Shown here piece after piece: positions 26,673-35,344 of a DNA stretch of 64,000 nucleotides. The position numbers and the translations under genes were made by a program. The DNA is from Xanthobacter sp. YC-JY1. GTDB taxonomy: Bacteria; Pseudomonadota; Alphaproteobacteria; Rhizobiales; Xanthobacteraceae. The notes below the pieces were generated by a model that was not told the DNA's origin, did no database searches, and saw only the letters and a list, made by a program, of their open reading frames with translations. The stretch spans positions 496,001-560,000 of the forward strand of contig NZ_CP032674.1 of NCBI RefSeq assembly GCF_021730305.1, read 5' to 3'. Within the stretch, counting starts at the first letter, position 1; the number at the start of each line of letters is the position of its first letter.

Positions 26673-27641
26673 ATGCGCATCAACCTGGATGCGGATCAGC
26701 AGGACGCGGCGCTTGGTGCCATGCTCTGGGTGTCGCAGGCGCGGGGCGCGGCGGCGGTGACGCCGGCCGACCGCCACACCATCGCCGCCGCCGCCGAGGT
26801 GGTGTTCGGCCGACCGCCCGGCGGGTCCTTGCCGGGGCCTGTCGATCCCGCCGGCCTCGCGGCGCGGCTCCGGGGCCCCGCTGCGGCCGAGGCCATGCGG
26901 CTCATCACCGTGGTTGCGCTGGTGGATGGCAGCATCGATGCCGCCCGCATCGACCGGCTCGTCGCGTGCGCGCAGGCCGCCGGGCTCGGCGGCGCAGACT
27001 ATGTGCGCGATCTCGCCGAGGCGGCCCACGGCCATCTCCATGCAGCACTCGGATGCATGATCCGGGCGAACATGGAGAGCGTCACCGGTCGCCCCTGGAG
27101 CGGCAACGTCACGAGCGACGTGGCCGCCTATCTCCTGCCTTACAACGACAAGCCGGACCCCGCGCTCGCCGCCCGCTTCCATGCGCTGGAGCACCTGCCG
27201 CCGGAGAGCTTCGGCAACCACTTCTTCCACCATTTCCGCGACAACGGATACGCCTTCCCCGGCGAGCCGAACGGCCTCTCCGCCGTGTTCTGCGTGCCGC
27301 ACGATTCCTGCCACGTGCTGGCGGGCTACGACACGACGCCGCCCGGGGAAATCCTGGTCTCCACCTTCACCGCCGCCATGCACCCGAAGAATTCCATGGC
27401 GGCCCATGTGCTGCCGGTGATCGTGAGCTGGCATCTCGGCATCAAGCTGAACGATGTCGCCGCCTCGGCCACCGGCGCGCTCAAGCCCGGTGCCTTCTTC
27501 GAGGCGTGGGAGCGCGGGGCGGGCATGAATACGGACCTCTTCGCGCCGGGCTGGGACTTCTTCGCCGTGGTCGCGGAGGACATCGACGCCCTGCGGGCCC
27601 GCTACGCCATCGTGCCCCGGCGCTTCCCCCTCGACGCCTGA
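26673..27641 (+). CDS. TerB-like N terminus fused to a Coq4-like metal-site domain
   Basis: A 322-residue soluble protein. Residues ~1-130 are helical and TerB-like in feel (ITVVALVDGSIDAARIDRLV, the D-G-x-I-D motif common to TerB folds). The C-terminal ~190 residues carry HDSCH followed by exactly 11 residues and Glu (H210, D211, H214, E226), the HDxxHx11E metal motif of ubiquinone-biosynthesis Coq4. This is followed by conserved-looking HPKNSMAAHVLPVIVSWHLG. I infer a metal-dependent or lipid-quinone-binding role, but the enzymatic activity is unknown. ATG 26673 follows a GGGGAGGGGGC tract. The gene is monocistronic and convergent with the SGNH hydrolase, 6 bases away. Confidence 0.55.
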   Translation: MRINLDADQQDAALGAMLWVSQARGAAAVTPADRHTIAAAAEVVFGRPPGGSLPGPVDPAGLAARLRGPAAAEAMRLITVVALVDGSIDAARIDRLVACAQAAGLGGADYVRDLAEAAHGHLHAALGCMIRANMESVTGRPWSGNVTSDVAAYLLPYNDKPDPALAARFHALEHLPPESFGNHFFHHFRDNGYAFPGEPNGLSAVFCVPHDSCHVLAGYDTTPPGEILVSTFTAAMHPKNSMAAHVLPVIVSWHLGIKLNDVAASATGALKPGAFFEAWERGAGMNTDLFAPGWDFFAVVAEDIDALRARYAIVPRRFPLDA

Positions 27642-27647
27642 GCCGGA

Positions 27648-28376
27648 TCAGCGGCAGGCGGCCGAGAACAGGCGCGCCCGCCACAGCAGGGCGCCGGCGC
27701 GGCTCGGATGGATGCCGTCCGTGGTCGAGACCGATTGCGGCGCCGGCACCACCACCGCGCCCGTCTCGGCGCCGATGGCGCGGATGGCGGCGTTCTGCTG
27801 CGCCACGTAGGACTGGTCCAGCATGTCCGCATAGGGCGAGCGGCCGTGCTCCACCGGGTTCACCTCCACCAGCACCAATTGGCTGCCGGGAAAGCGGGAG
27901 ATGATCTCGCGATAGAGCGTCCGCCACTCGGCGATGGAATGCTTCGGCTTCACGGCATCGTTGGCGCCGATGGCGATCACCACACGGGCGGGCTGCAGGT
28001 GGCTTTCCAGCGATCCGGCGCGGGAGACGAGATCGTCGATCTTGTCGCCGGGCACGGCGGCGTTCAGCACCTCTTCGCCGCACAGGCTGCGCGGGGCGGC
28101 CTGATAGGTGATGCTGTCGCCGATGGCGAGCACCGGGGCATTGCTCAAGCGGGCGCGCACATCCGCCTCCAAAGCGATGCGGGCGCGCAGGGGAATCTGG
28201 TGCACGGCCAGCGCCACGAGCGCGGCCGCAAGGCCTGCCACCGCGAGGGCCACGAGCCAGGGCCTGAGGCGCGCCCGTTGGCGGGCCGAGAGGGTCGGCG
28301 CAAGAGCGAGAGCGAAACGGCTGCGGGCGGGCAAAGGCCGGCTGCCAGCATCCTGCTGGCCGGGACAAAAGCTCAT
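27648..28376 (-). CDS. SGNH/GDSL hydrolase with N-terminal membrane anchor
   Basis: A 242-residue esterase or acyl-hydrolase of the SGNH superfamily. One TM segment near residues 38-58 (PWLVALAVAGLAAALVALAV) follows a basic Arg-rich cytoplasmic stretch, placing the catalytic domain in the periplasm. Catalytic blocks are visible: block I VLAIGDSIT (Ser), a Gly in AVPGDKID, block III IGAND (Asn) and block V DGIHPS (Asp/His). Substrate unknown; relatives deacetylate cell-surface glycans or act on lipids. It is transcribed leftward toward the TerB/Coq4 gene. Confidence 0.83.
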   Translation of the reverse strand: MSFCPGQQDAGSRPLPARSRFALALAPTLSARQRARLRPWLVALAVAGLAAALVALAVHQIPLRARIALEADVRARLSNAPVLAIGDSITYQAAPRSLCGEEVLNAAVPGDKIDDLVSRAGSLESHLQPARVVIAIGANDAVKPKHSIAEWRTLYREIISRFPGSQLVLVEVNPVEHGRSPYADMLDQSYVAQQNAAIRAIGAETGAVVVPAPQSVSTTDGIHPSRAGALLWRARLFSAACR

Positions 28377-28710
28377 GGGGCTTCACCTTTCATCTGGAAG
28401 GCAACGCCCGGAACACCGTTTGGTGTCCGGTCGCCGCGCCGGGTGCCGCCCCTCTGGTCCAAACAAATCCGCCTGTGTCCCGTGCCGCGCCGCCGCAAAG
28501 CGGGGCCCCTCGGAACGCTCCCCATTGTCACGGCCGAGATGTCGCAAGTTGGACCGCGCTGCGACTTTTGATGTCGCGGGTGTGAACGAATGTTTCCGTT
28601 TCGCACGATGGCGAAATGAACGTTTTGGCCCCCTCGGACGTTCCTCCCTCCGCAGGCACTGCAAAGCCCAAGCGCACCCCTGCGCGGGCCATCAGAGCGA
28701 GGAGACGACC
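28377..28710. other. Intergenic region between SGNH hydrolase and osmC-like gene
   Basis: A divergent spacer of 334 bases with no gene I can support. It holds a near-perfect hairpin (CCGGAACACC gttt GGTGTCCGG, 28408-28430), GCGAC...GTCGC (28561-28577) and an inverted repeat TTTCGC acgatg GCGAAA (28599-28616) that could be an operator for the OsmC gene. Confidence 0.5.
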
Positions 28711-29142
28711 ATGGCGATCGTGCGCAGCGGTTCGGCGGAATGGAGCGGCGGCATCAAGGACGGGCGGGGCAAGATCTCCACCGAGAGCGGGGCGCTGGCC
28801 GGCTTCCCCTACGGCTTCGCCAGCCGCTTCGAGGGCCAGCGCGGCAGCAATCCCGAGGAACTGCTCGGCGCGGCCCATGCCGCCTGCTTCACCATGGCGC
28901 TCTCCCTCATCCTCGGCGAGGCGGGCCTCACCGCCACGCAGCTGGAGACCACGGCGAAGGTGTCGCTGGAGAAGCAGGACGCCGGCTTTGCCATCACCCA
29001 GGTGGACCTCACCCTCGTCGGCACCGTGCCCGGCGCGACGCCGGAGCAGTTCGCCGAGCTGGCCGGCAAGGCCAAGGCGAACTGCCCGCTGTCCAAGGTG
29101 ATCCGCGCCAACATCACGCTGGACGCCAAGCTGGCGGGGTGA
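28711..29142 (+). CDS. OsmC/Ohr family peroxiredoxin-like protein
   Basis: A 143-residue member of the OsmC family, which reduces organic hydroperoxides with a paired-cysteine active site. The two conserved cysteines lie in AAHAACFTMALS (~residue 57) and KANCPLSKVI (~126), and SNPEELLGAAHAACF is the family helix. It resembles the OsmC subgroup (osmotically or stationary-induced) more than Ohr. ATG 28711 has GAGGAGAC upstream. It is monocistronic and precedes a dispersed palindromic element. Confidence 0.9.
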   Translation: MAIVRSGSAEWSGGIKDGRGKISTESGALAGFPYGFASRFEGQRGSNPEELLGAAHAACFTMALSLILGEAGLTATQLETTAKVSLEKQDAGFAITQVDLTLVGTVPGATPEQFAELAGKAKANCPLSKVIRANITLDAKLAG

Positions 29143-29157
29143 TGCCAATAGATTGAG

Positions 29158-29264
29158 CCGTCATCGCCCGGCGCGTCCGGGCGATCCACGGTTGGGCTGG
29201 GTCGGGTCTTGGGGCATTGCTCCGGCGGACGGGTGGACCGCCCGGACGCGCCGGGCGATGACGG
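29158..29264. repeat. Dispersed palindromic intergenic element, copy 2
   Basis: Left arm 29158-29189 and right arm 29233-29264, inverted copies of about 32 bases, closely match copy 1 at 20386. Each arm contains CGCCCGG...CCGGGCG. It lies between osmC and the convergent LLM oxidoreductase gene. Confidence 0.82.
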
Positions 29265-29292
29265 GCGGAGAGGGATGGCGGCGTCCGGCCGC

Positions 29293-30306
29293 TCACACCA
29301 CCGCCGCCGCGTCCGCTTCCGCCCTTTCGCCCGCCACTTCCGCGATCATGCGGTAGGAGGCGAGGCGCTTGTCGTGGTCGAACACGTCGGAGACGATCAT
29401 CACCTCGTCCACGCCGGTCTCGCGCACGAAGGCGGCGACGCCCTCACGCACGCGCTCCGGGCCGCCGATGACCGAACGCGCGAGGAAACGCTGGGCCTGC
29501 GCCTTCTCCATGGGGGTCCAATAGTCCTCGATGTCGTCGATGGGCGGCTTGGAGAGGCCCCGCGCGCCGCGGAAGATGTCGGCCACAGACATCTGCTGGG
29601 TGGTGGCGAGGCGGCGCGCCTCGGCGTCCGTCTCCGCCGCGATGACGTTCAGGGCGGCCATGGAATAGGGCTTGGCGAGCACGTCCGAGGGCTTGAAGCG
29701 CGCGCGGTAGATGTCCAGCGCCGGCAGGAGGTCGGCCGGGGCGAAGTGGGAGGCGAAGGCGTAGGGCAGACCGAGGGCCGCCGCGAGCTGGGCGCCGTAG
29801 GTGCTGGAACCCAAAATCCAGAGCGGCACCTGCGTCCCCGTCGCCGGCACGGCAAACAGCGTCTGGCCGGGCTGGGCGGGGCCGAGATAGGCCTCCAGCT
29901 CCTGCACGTCCTGGGGGAAATTGTCGGAATTGGTGAGCGAACGGCGCAGCGCCCGCATGGTCATCTGGTCGGTGCCCGGCGCGCGGCCGAGGCCGAGGTC
30001 GATGCGGCCGGGGAAGAGATGCTCCAGCGTGCCGAACTGCTCGGCGATGACGAGGGGCGCATGGTTGGGCAGCATGATGCCGCCCGCGCCCACCCGGATG
30101 CGCCTGGTGCCCGCCGCGATATGGGCGATGACCACCGCCGTGGCGGCGCTGGCGATGCCCTGCATGTTGTGATGCTCGGCCACCCAGAAGCGGCGATAGC
30201 CCCAGTCTTCCGCATGGGCGGCGAGGTCGCGGGCATTGTCCAAGGCCTGACGGGGGCCGAACCCCTCCCGCACCCGGACGAGATCAAGAATGGAAAGCTG
30301 GGCCAT
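29293..30306 (-). CDS. LLM-class flavin-dependent monooxygenase (YhbW/MsnO8-like)
   Basis: A 337-residue TIM-barrel luciferase-like oxidoreductase that uses reduced FMN. Family segments are visible: [20 protein letters not shown] (~45-64), [33 protein letters not shown] (split, ~80-112) and [11 protein letters not shown], with the C-terminal [14 protein letters not shown]. Substrate unknown. ATG 30306 is used; a TTG three bases upstream is in frame. It is monocistronic. Its final residues (AEADAAAVV) are alanine-rich. Confidence 0.87.
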   Translation of the reverse strand: MAQLSILDLVRVREGFGPRQALDNARDLAAHAEDWGYRRFWVAEHHNMQGIASAATAVVIAHIAAGTRRIRVGAGGIMLPNHAPLVIAEQFGTLEHLFPGRIDLGLGRAPGTDQMTMRALRRSLTNSDNFPQDVQELEAYLGPAQPGQTLFAVPATGTQVPLWILGSSTYGAQLAAALGLPYAFASHFAPADLLPALDIYRARFKPSDVLAKPYSMAALNVIAAETDAEARRLATTQQMSVADIFRGARGLSKPPIDDIEDYWTPMEKAQAQRFLARSVIGGPERVREGVAAFVRETGVDEVMIVSDVFDHDKRLASYRMIAEVAGERAEADAAAVV

Positions 30307-30380
30307 CAACTGCCTCGTCCGCCCCCGAACGACATATGGCCGTGAGATAGGGAGCGCGGGGGCGAAGCGGAAGGGGCGGC

Positions 30381-31277
30381 TCAGGCCCCGTCCGGCGCGA
30401 AAAGGCCGGCCTCGGCCGCGAACAGCGCCGCCAGCGCATCGCGCACCGCCCGCACCGCGCCATCTTCCGGCTGAAGTGGCCGCGTCAGGGCCACCAGCGG
30501 CCGCGCCGGGCAGGCCGGCGCCAGCGCCACAGGGACGAGGCCCAGCAGCGTGGCGCCGATGAAATGCGGCAGCAGCGCCACCCCCAGCCCGGCAGCGGCG
30601 GCCTGCGCCTGGGTGAACTGGCTGTTGGCGCGAAAGGCGAGCCGGGCGCGCGGGAAGTGGCGGGCGAGGAAAGCCGCTTCCGGCAGGTGCGCATTGGCGG
30701 CGTCGAAGCCGACGAACACCGGGGCAGCGCCGTCCGCCAGCGTCGCGGCATGGGCGGGCGCCGCATAATAGCCGAAGCCGATGGTGGCGAGCCGCCGCGC
30801 CACCACGGCGCCATCGCCGGGCATGCCTAAGCGCAGCGCGATGTCTGCCTCGCGCCGGGAGAGGCTTGCCAAGCGGCGCTCGGAGATGATCTCCACGTCG
30901 ATGGCTGGATAGCGCGCCGCGAGGGCGCCGAGCCGTGGCACGAGGAAGCCGTCGGCGAGGCTGGGCGTCGCGCTGATGCGCACCAGGCCGGAGAGCGACG
31001 GCTCGCGCGGGGCGCGGGCGAGGCGGGCGGCCGCCTTCTCCATGGCCTCCGCCGCCTCCAAAGCGTCCATGCCCGCCGCCGTCAGGCCGTAGCCGTCACT
31101 GCGCCGATCGAACAGGCGCGCGCCGAGCGTCGTCTCCAGCGCCGTGATGCGCCGGGCGACGGTGGCATGGTTCACGCCCAGCGCCCGCGCCGTGGCCGAG
31201 AGGCTGCCGTGGCGGGCTAGCGCCACGAACACGCGGGCGTCCTCCCAGTCGAGGGTTGTGCGAAAACGATCGGTCAT
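30381..31277 (-). CDS. LysR family transcriptional regulator
   Basis: A 298-residue regulator. The N-terminal winged HTH (~8-70) reads [20 protein letters not shown] with [25 protein letters not shown], and the C-terminal periplasmic-binding-like inducer domain starts at ~95. It is transcribed divergently from an MBL-fold hydrolase 78 bases away, the usual LysR target arrangement, so it probably controls that gene and itself. The inducer is unknown. It lies 71 bases from the LLM oxidoreductase start on the same strand, so co-transcription is possible. Confidence 0.9.
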   Translation of the reverse strand: MTDRFRTTLDWEDARVFVALARHGSLSATARALGVNHATVARRITALETTLGARLFDRRSDGYGLTAAGMDALEAAEAMEKAAARLARAPREPSLSGLVRISATPSLADGFLVPRLGALAARYPAIDVEIISERRLASLSRREADIALRLGMPGDGAVVARRLATIGFGYYAAPAHAATLADGAAPVFVGFDAANAHLPEAAFLARHFPRARLAFRANSQFTQAQAAAAGLGVALLPHFIGATLLGLVPVALAPACPARPLVALTRPLQPEDGAVRAVRDALAALFAAEAGLFAPDGA

Positions 31278-31355
31278 TGAGAAAGAATAGGGAATTTTCG
31301 CTCAGGGGCGAAGTCTGGATGCTGGCGGCGACAGGACAAATCGAAGGAAAGCCCC

Positions 31356-32132
31356 ATGACGTCCGCTTCCGTCACCCTCACCCTCATCGGTGGCCCGACC
31401 GTGCTGATCGAGATCGGCGGCTTCCGCCTCCTCACCGATCCCACCTTCGATCCGCCCGGCCTCTACCGCACCGAGCCAGTGCGCTTCGAGAAGACCGCCG
31501 GCCCCGCGCTGGCGGTCGAGCAGGTGCTGCCGCTCGATGCCGTGCTGCTCAGCCACGACCAGCATCTCGACAATCTCGATGCCTCGGGTCGCGCCCTGCT
31601 GCCTCAGGCGCGCGCCGTCTTCACCACCCCCGTGGCCGCCGCCCGGCTCGGTGGCAATGCGGTGGGGCTGGCGCCGTTCGAGACGCGGGAAATCGAGGTG
31701 CCGGGCAAGGGACGCCTGCTCGTCACCGGCGCGCCGGCCCGCCACGGCCCGCCCGGCATCGAGCCCATCTCCGGCGATGTGGTCGGTCTGCTGATCGGCG
31801 TGGAGGCGCCAGGCGACGCGGTCTACGTCACCGGCGATACGGTCTGGTATGAGGGCGTGGCCGAGGTGGCGCGGCGGTTTTCGCCGAAGGTGGTGGTGGT
31901 GTTCGCCGGCTCGGCGCAGCCGCGCGGCGCGTTCCACATGACCATGGATGCCAACGACGCGCTGGAGACCGCGCGCGCCTTCCCCGGCGCGACGCTGTTC
32001 GCCGCCCATACGGACGGGTGGGTGCACTTCAAGGAGAGCGCGGAGCGCCTCGCCGCGGCCTTCGCCAGCCTCGGCGTCGGGCACAGGCTGGCGGCGCCGG
32101 AGCCGGGGCGGCCCGTCTCCTTCGCGCTGTGA
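31356..32132 (+). CDS. MBL-fold (UlaG-like) metal-dependent hydrolase
   Basis: A 258-residue metallo-beta-lactamase-fold protein. TLTLIGGPTVLIEIGGFRLL is the UlaG-type N terminus, and LLSHDQHLDNLD replaces the usual HxHxDH with H-D-Q-H-L-D. Further ligands are probably in GAPARHGPPG, VYVTGDTVWY and FAAHTDGWVHF. It probably hydrolyses an ester or lactone (family inference). The gene is divergent from a LysR regulator and convergent with the bacteriophytochrome gene (3-base gap). Confidence 0.82.
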   Translation: MTSASVTLTLIGGPTVLIEIGGFRLLTDPTFDPPGLYRTEPVRFEKTAGPALAVEQVLPLDAVLLSHDQHLDNLDASGRALLPQARAVFTTPVAAARLGGNAVGLAPFETREIEVPGKGRLLVTGAPARHGPPGIEPISGDVVGLLIGVEAPGDAVYVTGDTVWYEGVAEVARRFSPKVVVVFAGSAQPRGAFHMTMDANDALETARAFPGATLFAAHTDGWVHFKESAERLAAAFASLGVGHRLAAPEPGRPVSFAL

Positions 32133-32135
32133 GCG

Positions 32136-34295
32136 TCAGGCCCCCGACGGGCAGAGGGGGGCGGTGACGATGGTGCGCAGGCCGGGAGCATTCTCCTCGT
32201 CGGCGATCACGCCGTCGAGGCCCTGCACCATGGCCTTGATCATGAGCGTGCCGAAGCCCTGGCGCTCGCCCACCTTGCCGCTGCCGTGGTCGGCGACGAT
32301 GAGGCGGAAGCGGTCGCGGTGCTGCTCCAGCGCCACACGCAGCGGGCCGGGGGCGCCGCCATAGGCGTATTTGGCGGTGTTGAGCACCAGCTCGGTGAGG
32401 ATCAGCCCAAGCCGCACCGCGCGGTCGGCCGCCATCAGCACCGGCGCCACATCGAGCATGATGTGGGCTTCCCATTCCTTGCCGAGGGCGCTCGTGACCT
32501 CGTTGGTGAGGTCGATGAGATAGCGCGAGAGGTCCACCGCCTCCACCTGCTCGCCGGCATAGAGCTGGCGATGCACGAGGCCCACCGCCGCCACCCGGCG
32601 CTCGGCCTCCGCCAGGGCCGAGGCCGCCTCGCTCTCGCCGAGACGGCGCGACTGCAGGCGCAGGAAGGAGGACACCAGCTGCAGGCTGTTCTGCACGCGG
32701 TGGTTCACCTCCCGCATCAGGAAGTCCTTGTGCTGCAGCAGCTGCTCGTTCTCCACCACGGTGGCGGAGAGACGGCGGTTGAGGTCACGCACGCGCCGGT
32801 TCTGGCGCGCCTGCAGCACGGCGTGGCCGAGGCGGTTGATGGTCTCCACCTCCGCCAGCGACCAGGCGCGCGCCTTGCCGCGCACGGTCTCGCTCCACGC
32901 CTCGAACGAGGCGCGCGGGGTGAGCTGGGCATTGGGATCGGCCGGCTCATCGCGATGCGGATTGCCGGCCCAGTTGACCACCTCCACCTGCTCGGCGCGC
33001 AGCCACAGCAGCACCAGCGGTGCGTCGCCGGGAATGTTCACCGCCGCGACGCCGCTGGCCAGCGGCGCGACGTCGGCTGCGGCCGGCAGCAGGCTGGGCA
33101 GGGCGCGGGTACTGAAGGCCCGCGTCTGCGCCTTGCCCTCCACCCAGCGCGCGATGCGCCGGAGCGCCGTCTCGTCCGGGCAGCGGCCGCAGGTGCGCAC
33201 GCGGTCGGCCTCGACCACGGCGAAGCCGTCGGCGCCCAGCGCCCGGCGCAAATCGTCGCCGTGGCGGGTCAGCACGTCCTCCACCGGAGCGTCGGCGGCG
33301 AGATAGTCGGCGAGGGAATCCTCGGCGCCGCGCAGCCGGATGCGGTCGCGATACTGCATCGCCTCCTCGCGGGTGCGGATCTGGCGGGCGAGGTTGGAGG
33401 CGAGCGACTGGCAGGCCATGCGCAGTTCGTAAGGCAGGCGCCGGGGCGTGCGGTGATGGCAGGCGACGAGCCCCCACAGCACCCCGTCCTTGACGATGGA
33501 GACGGAGGCCGAGGCCACCACCCCCATGTTGTGCAGATACTGGATGTGGATGGGCGAGACGGAGCGCAGCATCACATCGGACAGATCGAGCTGGGCGAGC
33601 CCGGCCTCGGCCGGGCGCAGCGGCGCGGGCTCGTAGGCCACGTCCGGGATCACCCGCACGCGGTTGCGCACATAGAGCGCGCGCGCCTGCCGGGGGATGT
33701 CGCTGCCGGGGAAATGATGGTTAAGGAAGGAGCCCATCTCCTTCGCCTTCGCCTCGCCGAGCACCGTCCCCGCCTCGTCGTCGAGGAACTGGTAGATCAT
33801 TACCCGGTCGAAGCCGGTGATGCGGCGGAACACGGAGGCGGCTTCTGTACACAGATTGCGCAGATCCGGCGCGCGCTCGAAGCTCACCGCCGCGGCGTCG
33901 AGCCCGGCCAGCACCTCGGCCGCGCCGAGCCGCACTTCGGGCGCCGGCTCCAGCTCCACCAGCAGGCCCTGCGGGGCGCGGTGCAGCAGCACTTCGAAAG
34001 TCTCGGCGCGCCCGGGCACGAGGCCGACGCGGGTGACGCCGCTCTGCGGCGCCTCGCGCAGCTGCGCCGACAAATCCTGTCCGAGGAGGGTGTCGAGGGT
34101 GGCGCCGAGCCAGTCCTCGGCCAGGCGGCCCTCGATGTCGCCGGCGCCGCCCACCACCGTGCGGGTGCGCGAGTCGGCCACGAGCAGAAGGCCGTGCGGC
34201 TGGATGGAGCCCGGAATGTGGATGGGTTCGCGGTCGCAGGCGCCGAGATCCGGCGTGGTGCGGGGCGCGGTGCTGCTGACGGAAGCGTCGTTCAT
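32136..34295 (-). CDS. Bacteriophytochrome histidine kinase (HWE/HisKA_2 type output)
   Basis: A red/far-red light sensor kinase of 719 residues. The PAS domain begins with GACDREPIHIPGSIQPHG, where Cys20 is the expected biliverdin attachment site. The GAF domain has PGSDIPRQARALY (canonical PxSDIP) and SPIHIQYLHNMGVVASASVS. The PHY domain has PRASFEAWSETV (PRxSF tongue). The C terminus is a HisKA_2-type kinase: MREVNHRVQNSLQLVSSFLR (phospho-acceptor His) and a HATPase with ELVLNTAKYAYGG and ADHGSGKVGERQGFGT. ATG 34295 is chosen because it gives the family N terminus. No response regulator or haem oxygenase is adjacent, so the partner is elsewhere. Confidence 0.93.
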   Translation of the reverse strand: MNDASVSSTAPRTTPDLGACDREPIHIPGSIQPHGLLLVADSRTRTVVGGAGDIEGRLAEDWLGATLDTLLGQDLSAQLREAPQSGVTRVGLVPGRAETFEVLLHRAPQGLLVELEPAPEVRLGAAEVLAGLDAAAVSFERAPDLRNLCTEAASVFRRITGFDRVMIYQFLDDEAGTVLGEAKAKEMGSFLNHHFPGSDIPRQARALYVRNRVRVIPDVAYEPAPLRPAEAGLAQLDLSDVMLRSVSPIHIQYLHNMGVVASASVSIVKDGVLWGLVACHHRTPRRLPYELRMACQSLASNLARQIRTREEAMQYRDRIRLRGAEDSLADYLAADAPVEDVLTRHGDDLRRALGADGFAVVEADRVRTCGRCPDETALRRIARWVEGKAQTRAFSTRALPSLLPAAADVAPLASGVAAVNIPGDAPLVLLWLRAEQVEVVNWAGNPHRDEPADPNAQLTPRASFEAWSETVRGKARAWSLAEVETINRLGHAVLQARQNRRVRDLNRRLSATVVENEQLLQHKDFLMREVNHRVQNSLQLVSSFLRLQSRRLGESEAASALAEAERRVAAVGLVHRQLYAGEQVEAVDLSRYLIDLTNEVTSALGKEWEAHIMLDVAPVLMAADRAVRLGLILTELVLNTAKYAYGGAPGPLRVALEQHRDRFRLIVADHGSGKVGERQGFGTLMIKAMVQGLDGVIADEENAPGLRTIVTAPLCPSGA

Positions 34296-34597
34296 GGGGG
34301 CCGTTCGCGCTCGTCCTCTCTCGTCGCAGGAAACCCTGCGCCGCTGATGATCGGAGCCGGCCGCGCCCCCCGGCGCGCCCCCGACGCCCGCGCCGGTCGC
34401 CGCCCGTGGCGGGCGGTTCCAGTCGCGATTCCTCACCCTTCATCGCACGGGTTTTACTGCCAAGCCAAATGCCGAGCCCGATGCCACGCCCGATGCCAAG
34501 CCTATACCCCGCGGGATGCCGTACCCGAGGAAGGATGAGGCGCCGATGGGACGCGGGCATGGGAATTGGCGCGGTTCCTGCTTAAATAGGGGCAGCC
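34296..34597. other. Divergent spacer between bacteriophytochrome and ChaC genes
   Basis: A spacer of 302 bases without a gene I can support. The part near the phytochrome start is GC-rich. It also contains a 12-base tandem repeat (34457-34504), and the ChaC promoter is presumably between that repeat and 34597. Confidence 0.5.
34457..34504. repeat. 12-base tandem repeat, about four units
   Basis: Units ATGCCGAGCCCG, ATGCCACGCCCG and ATGCCAAGCCTA follow a degenerate first unit CTGCCAAGCCAA. It is intergenic, so copy number could vary without breaking a gene. Confidence 0.7.
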
Positions 34598-35287
34598 ATG
34601 AAGATGCATGCTCTGACCCGTGAACTGATCGAGGCCGGCGGCATTGACGCGCTGGTGGCGCGCGATGCGCCGGATCTGGCCGTGCTGACCGAGGCCGAGC
34701 GCGCCGCCTCGCTGCAGGCGACGCTGGCGGAACGGCCGGAGGGGCCGGCCTGGCTCTTCGCCTACGGCTCGCTGATCTGGAACCCCACCGTGCGGGTGGA
34801 GGCCTGCCGCGTCGGCCGCATCGACGGCTGGCATCGCGCCTTCTGCCTGGAGACGGTGGTGGGACGCGGCTCGCCCGCCCATCCCGGCCTCACCCTCGCC
34901 CTCGACGAGGGCGGCGACTGCACCGGCGTCGCCTTCCGCCTGCCGGAGGAGGGGCTGGAGCACGAGCTCTCCCTGCTGTGGCGGCGCGAGATGCTCTCGG
35001 GTGCCTATGTGCCGCGATGGCTGGATGTCATCGACCTCGACGGCGGGCGGATCGGCTCGGCCATCGCCTTCACCATGGACCGCACCAGCGTGCAGTATGC
35101 CGGCGGCCTGAGCGAGGAAGAGGTGGTGGACCGCCTCGCCACCGCCCGGGGCGCCATCGGCTCGGCCGCCGACTATCTGTTCGCCACCTGCGAGGGGCTG
35201 GCGGAGCACGGGGTGCGCGATTGCGCCCTCGACACGCTGGCGGCGGCGGTGCGGCGGCGCCGGGAGGCGCTCGACCGGCAAGGGTGA
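34598..35287 (+). CDS. Gamma-glutamylcyclotransferase, ChaC-like
   Basis: Probably cleaves glutathione to 5-oxoproline and Cys-Gly (ChaC/GGCT fold, cytosolic). The 229-residue protein shows the family hallmark LFAYGSLIWNPTVRVEACRV (~residues 49-68) and the catalytic acid region VAFRLPEEGLEHELSLLWRREML, closely matching ChaC. It also has GRGSPAHPGLTLALDEGG. The stop codon lies inside a 15-base tandem repeat that continues into the spacer before the convergent AraC gene. Confidence 0.9.
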   Translation: MKMHALTRELIEAGGIDALVARDAPDLAVLTEAERAASLQATLAERPEGPAWLFAYGSLIWNPTVRVEACRVGRIDGWHRAFCLETVVGRGSPAHPGLTLALDEGGDCTGVAFRLPEEGLEHELSLLWRREMLSGAYVPRWLDVIDLDGGRIGSAIAFTMDRTSVQYAGGLSEEEVVDRLATARGAIGSAADYLFATCEGLAEHGVRDCALDTLAAAVRRRREALDRQG

Positions 35288-35335
35288 TCGCGGCAAGGGT
35301 GAGCGCGGCAGGGGTGATCGCAAGAGGTGTGATGG
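35276..35335. repeat. 15-base tandem repeat overlapping the ChaC stop
   Basis: Four units: CGGCAAGGGTGATCG, CGGCAAGGGTGAGCG, CGGCAGGGGTGATCG, CAAGAGGTGTGATGG. The first covers the TGA stop at 35285-35287. Because the length is a multiple of three, loss or gain of a whole unit would keep the frame. Confidence 0.8.
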
Positions 35336-35344
35336 CCGGAGGGT

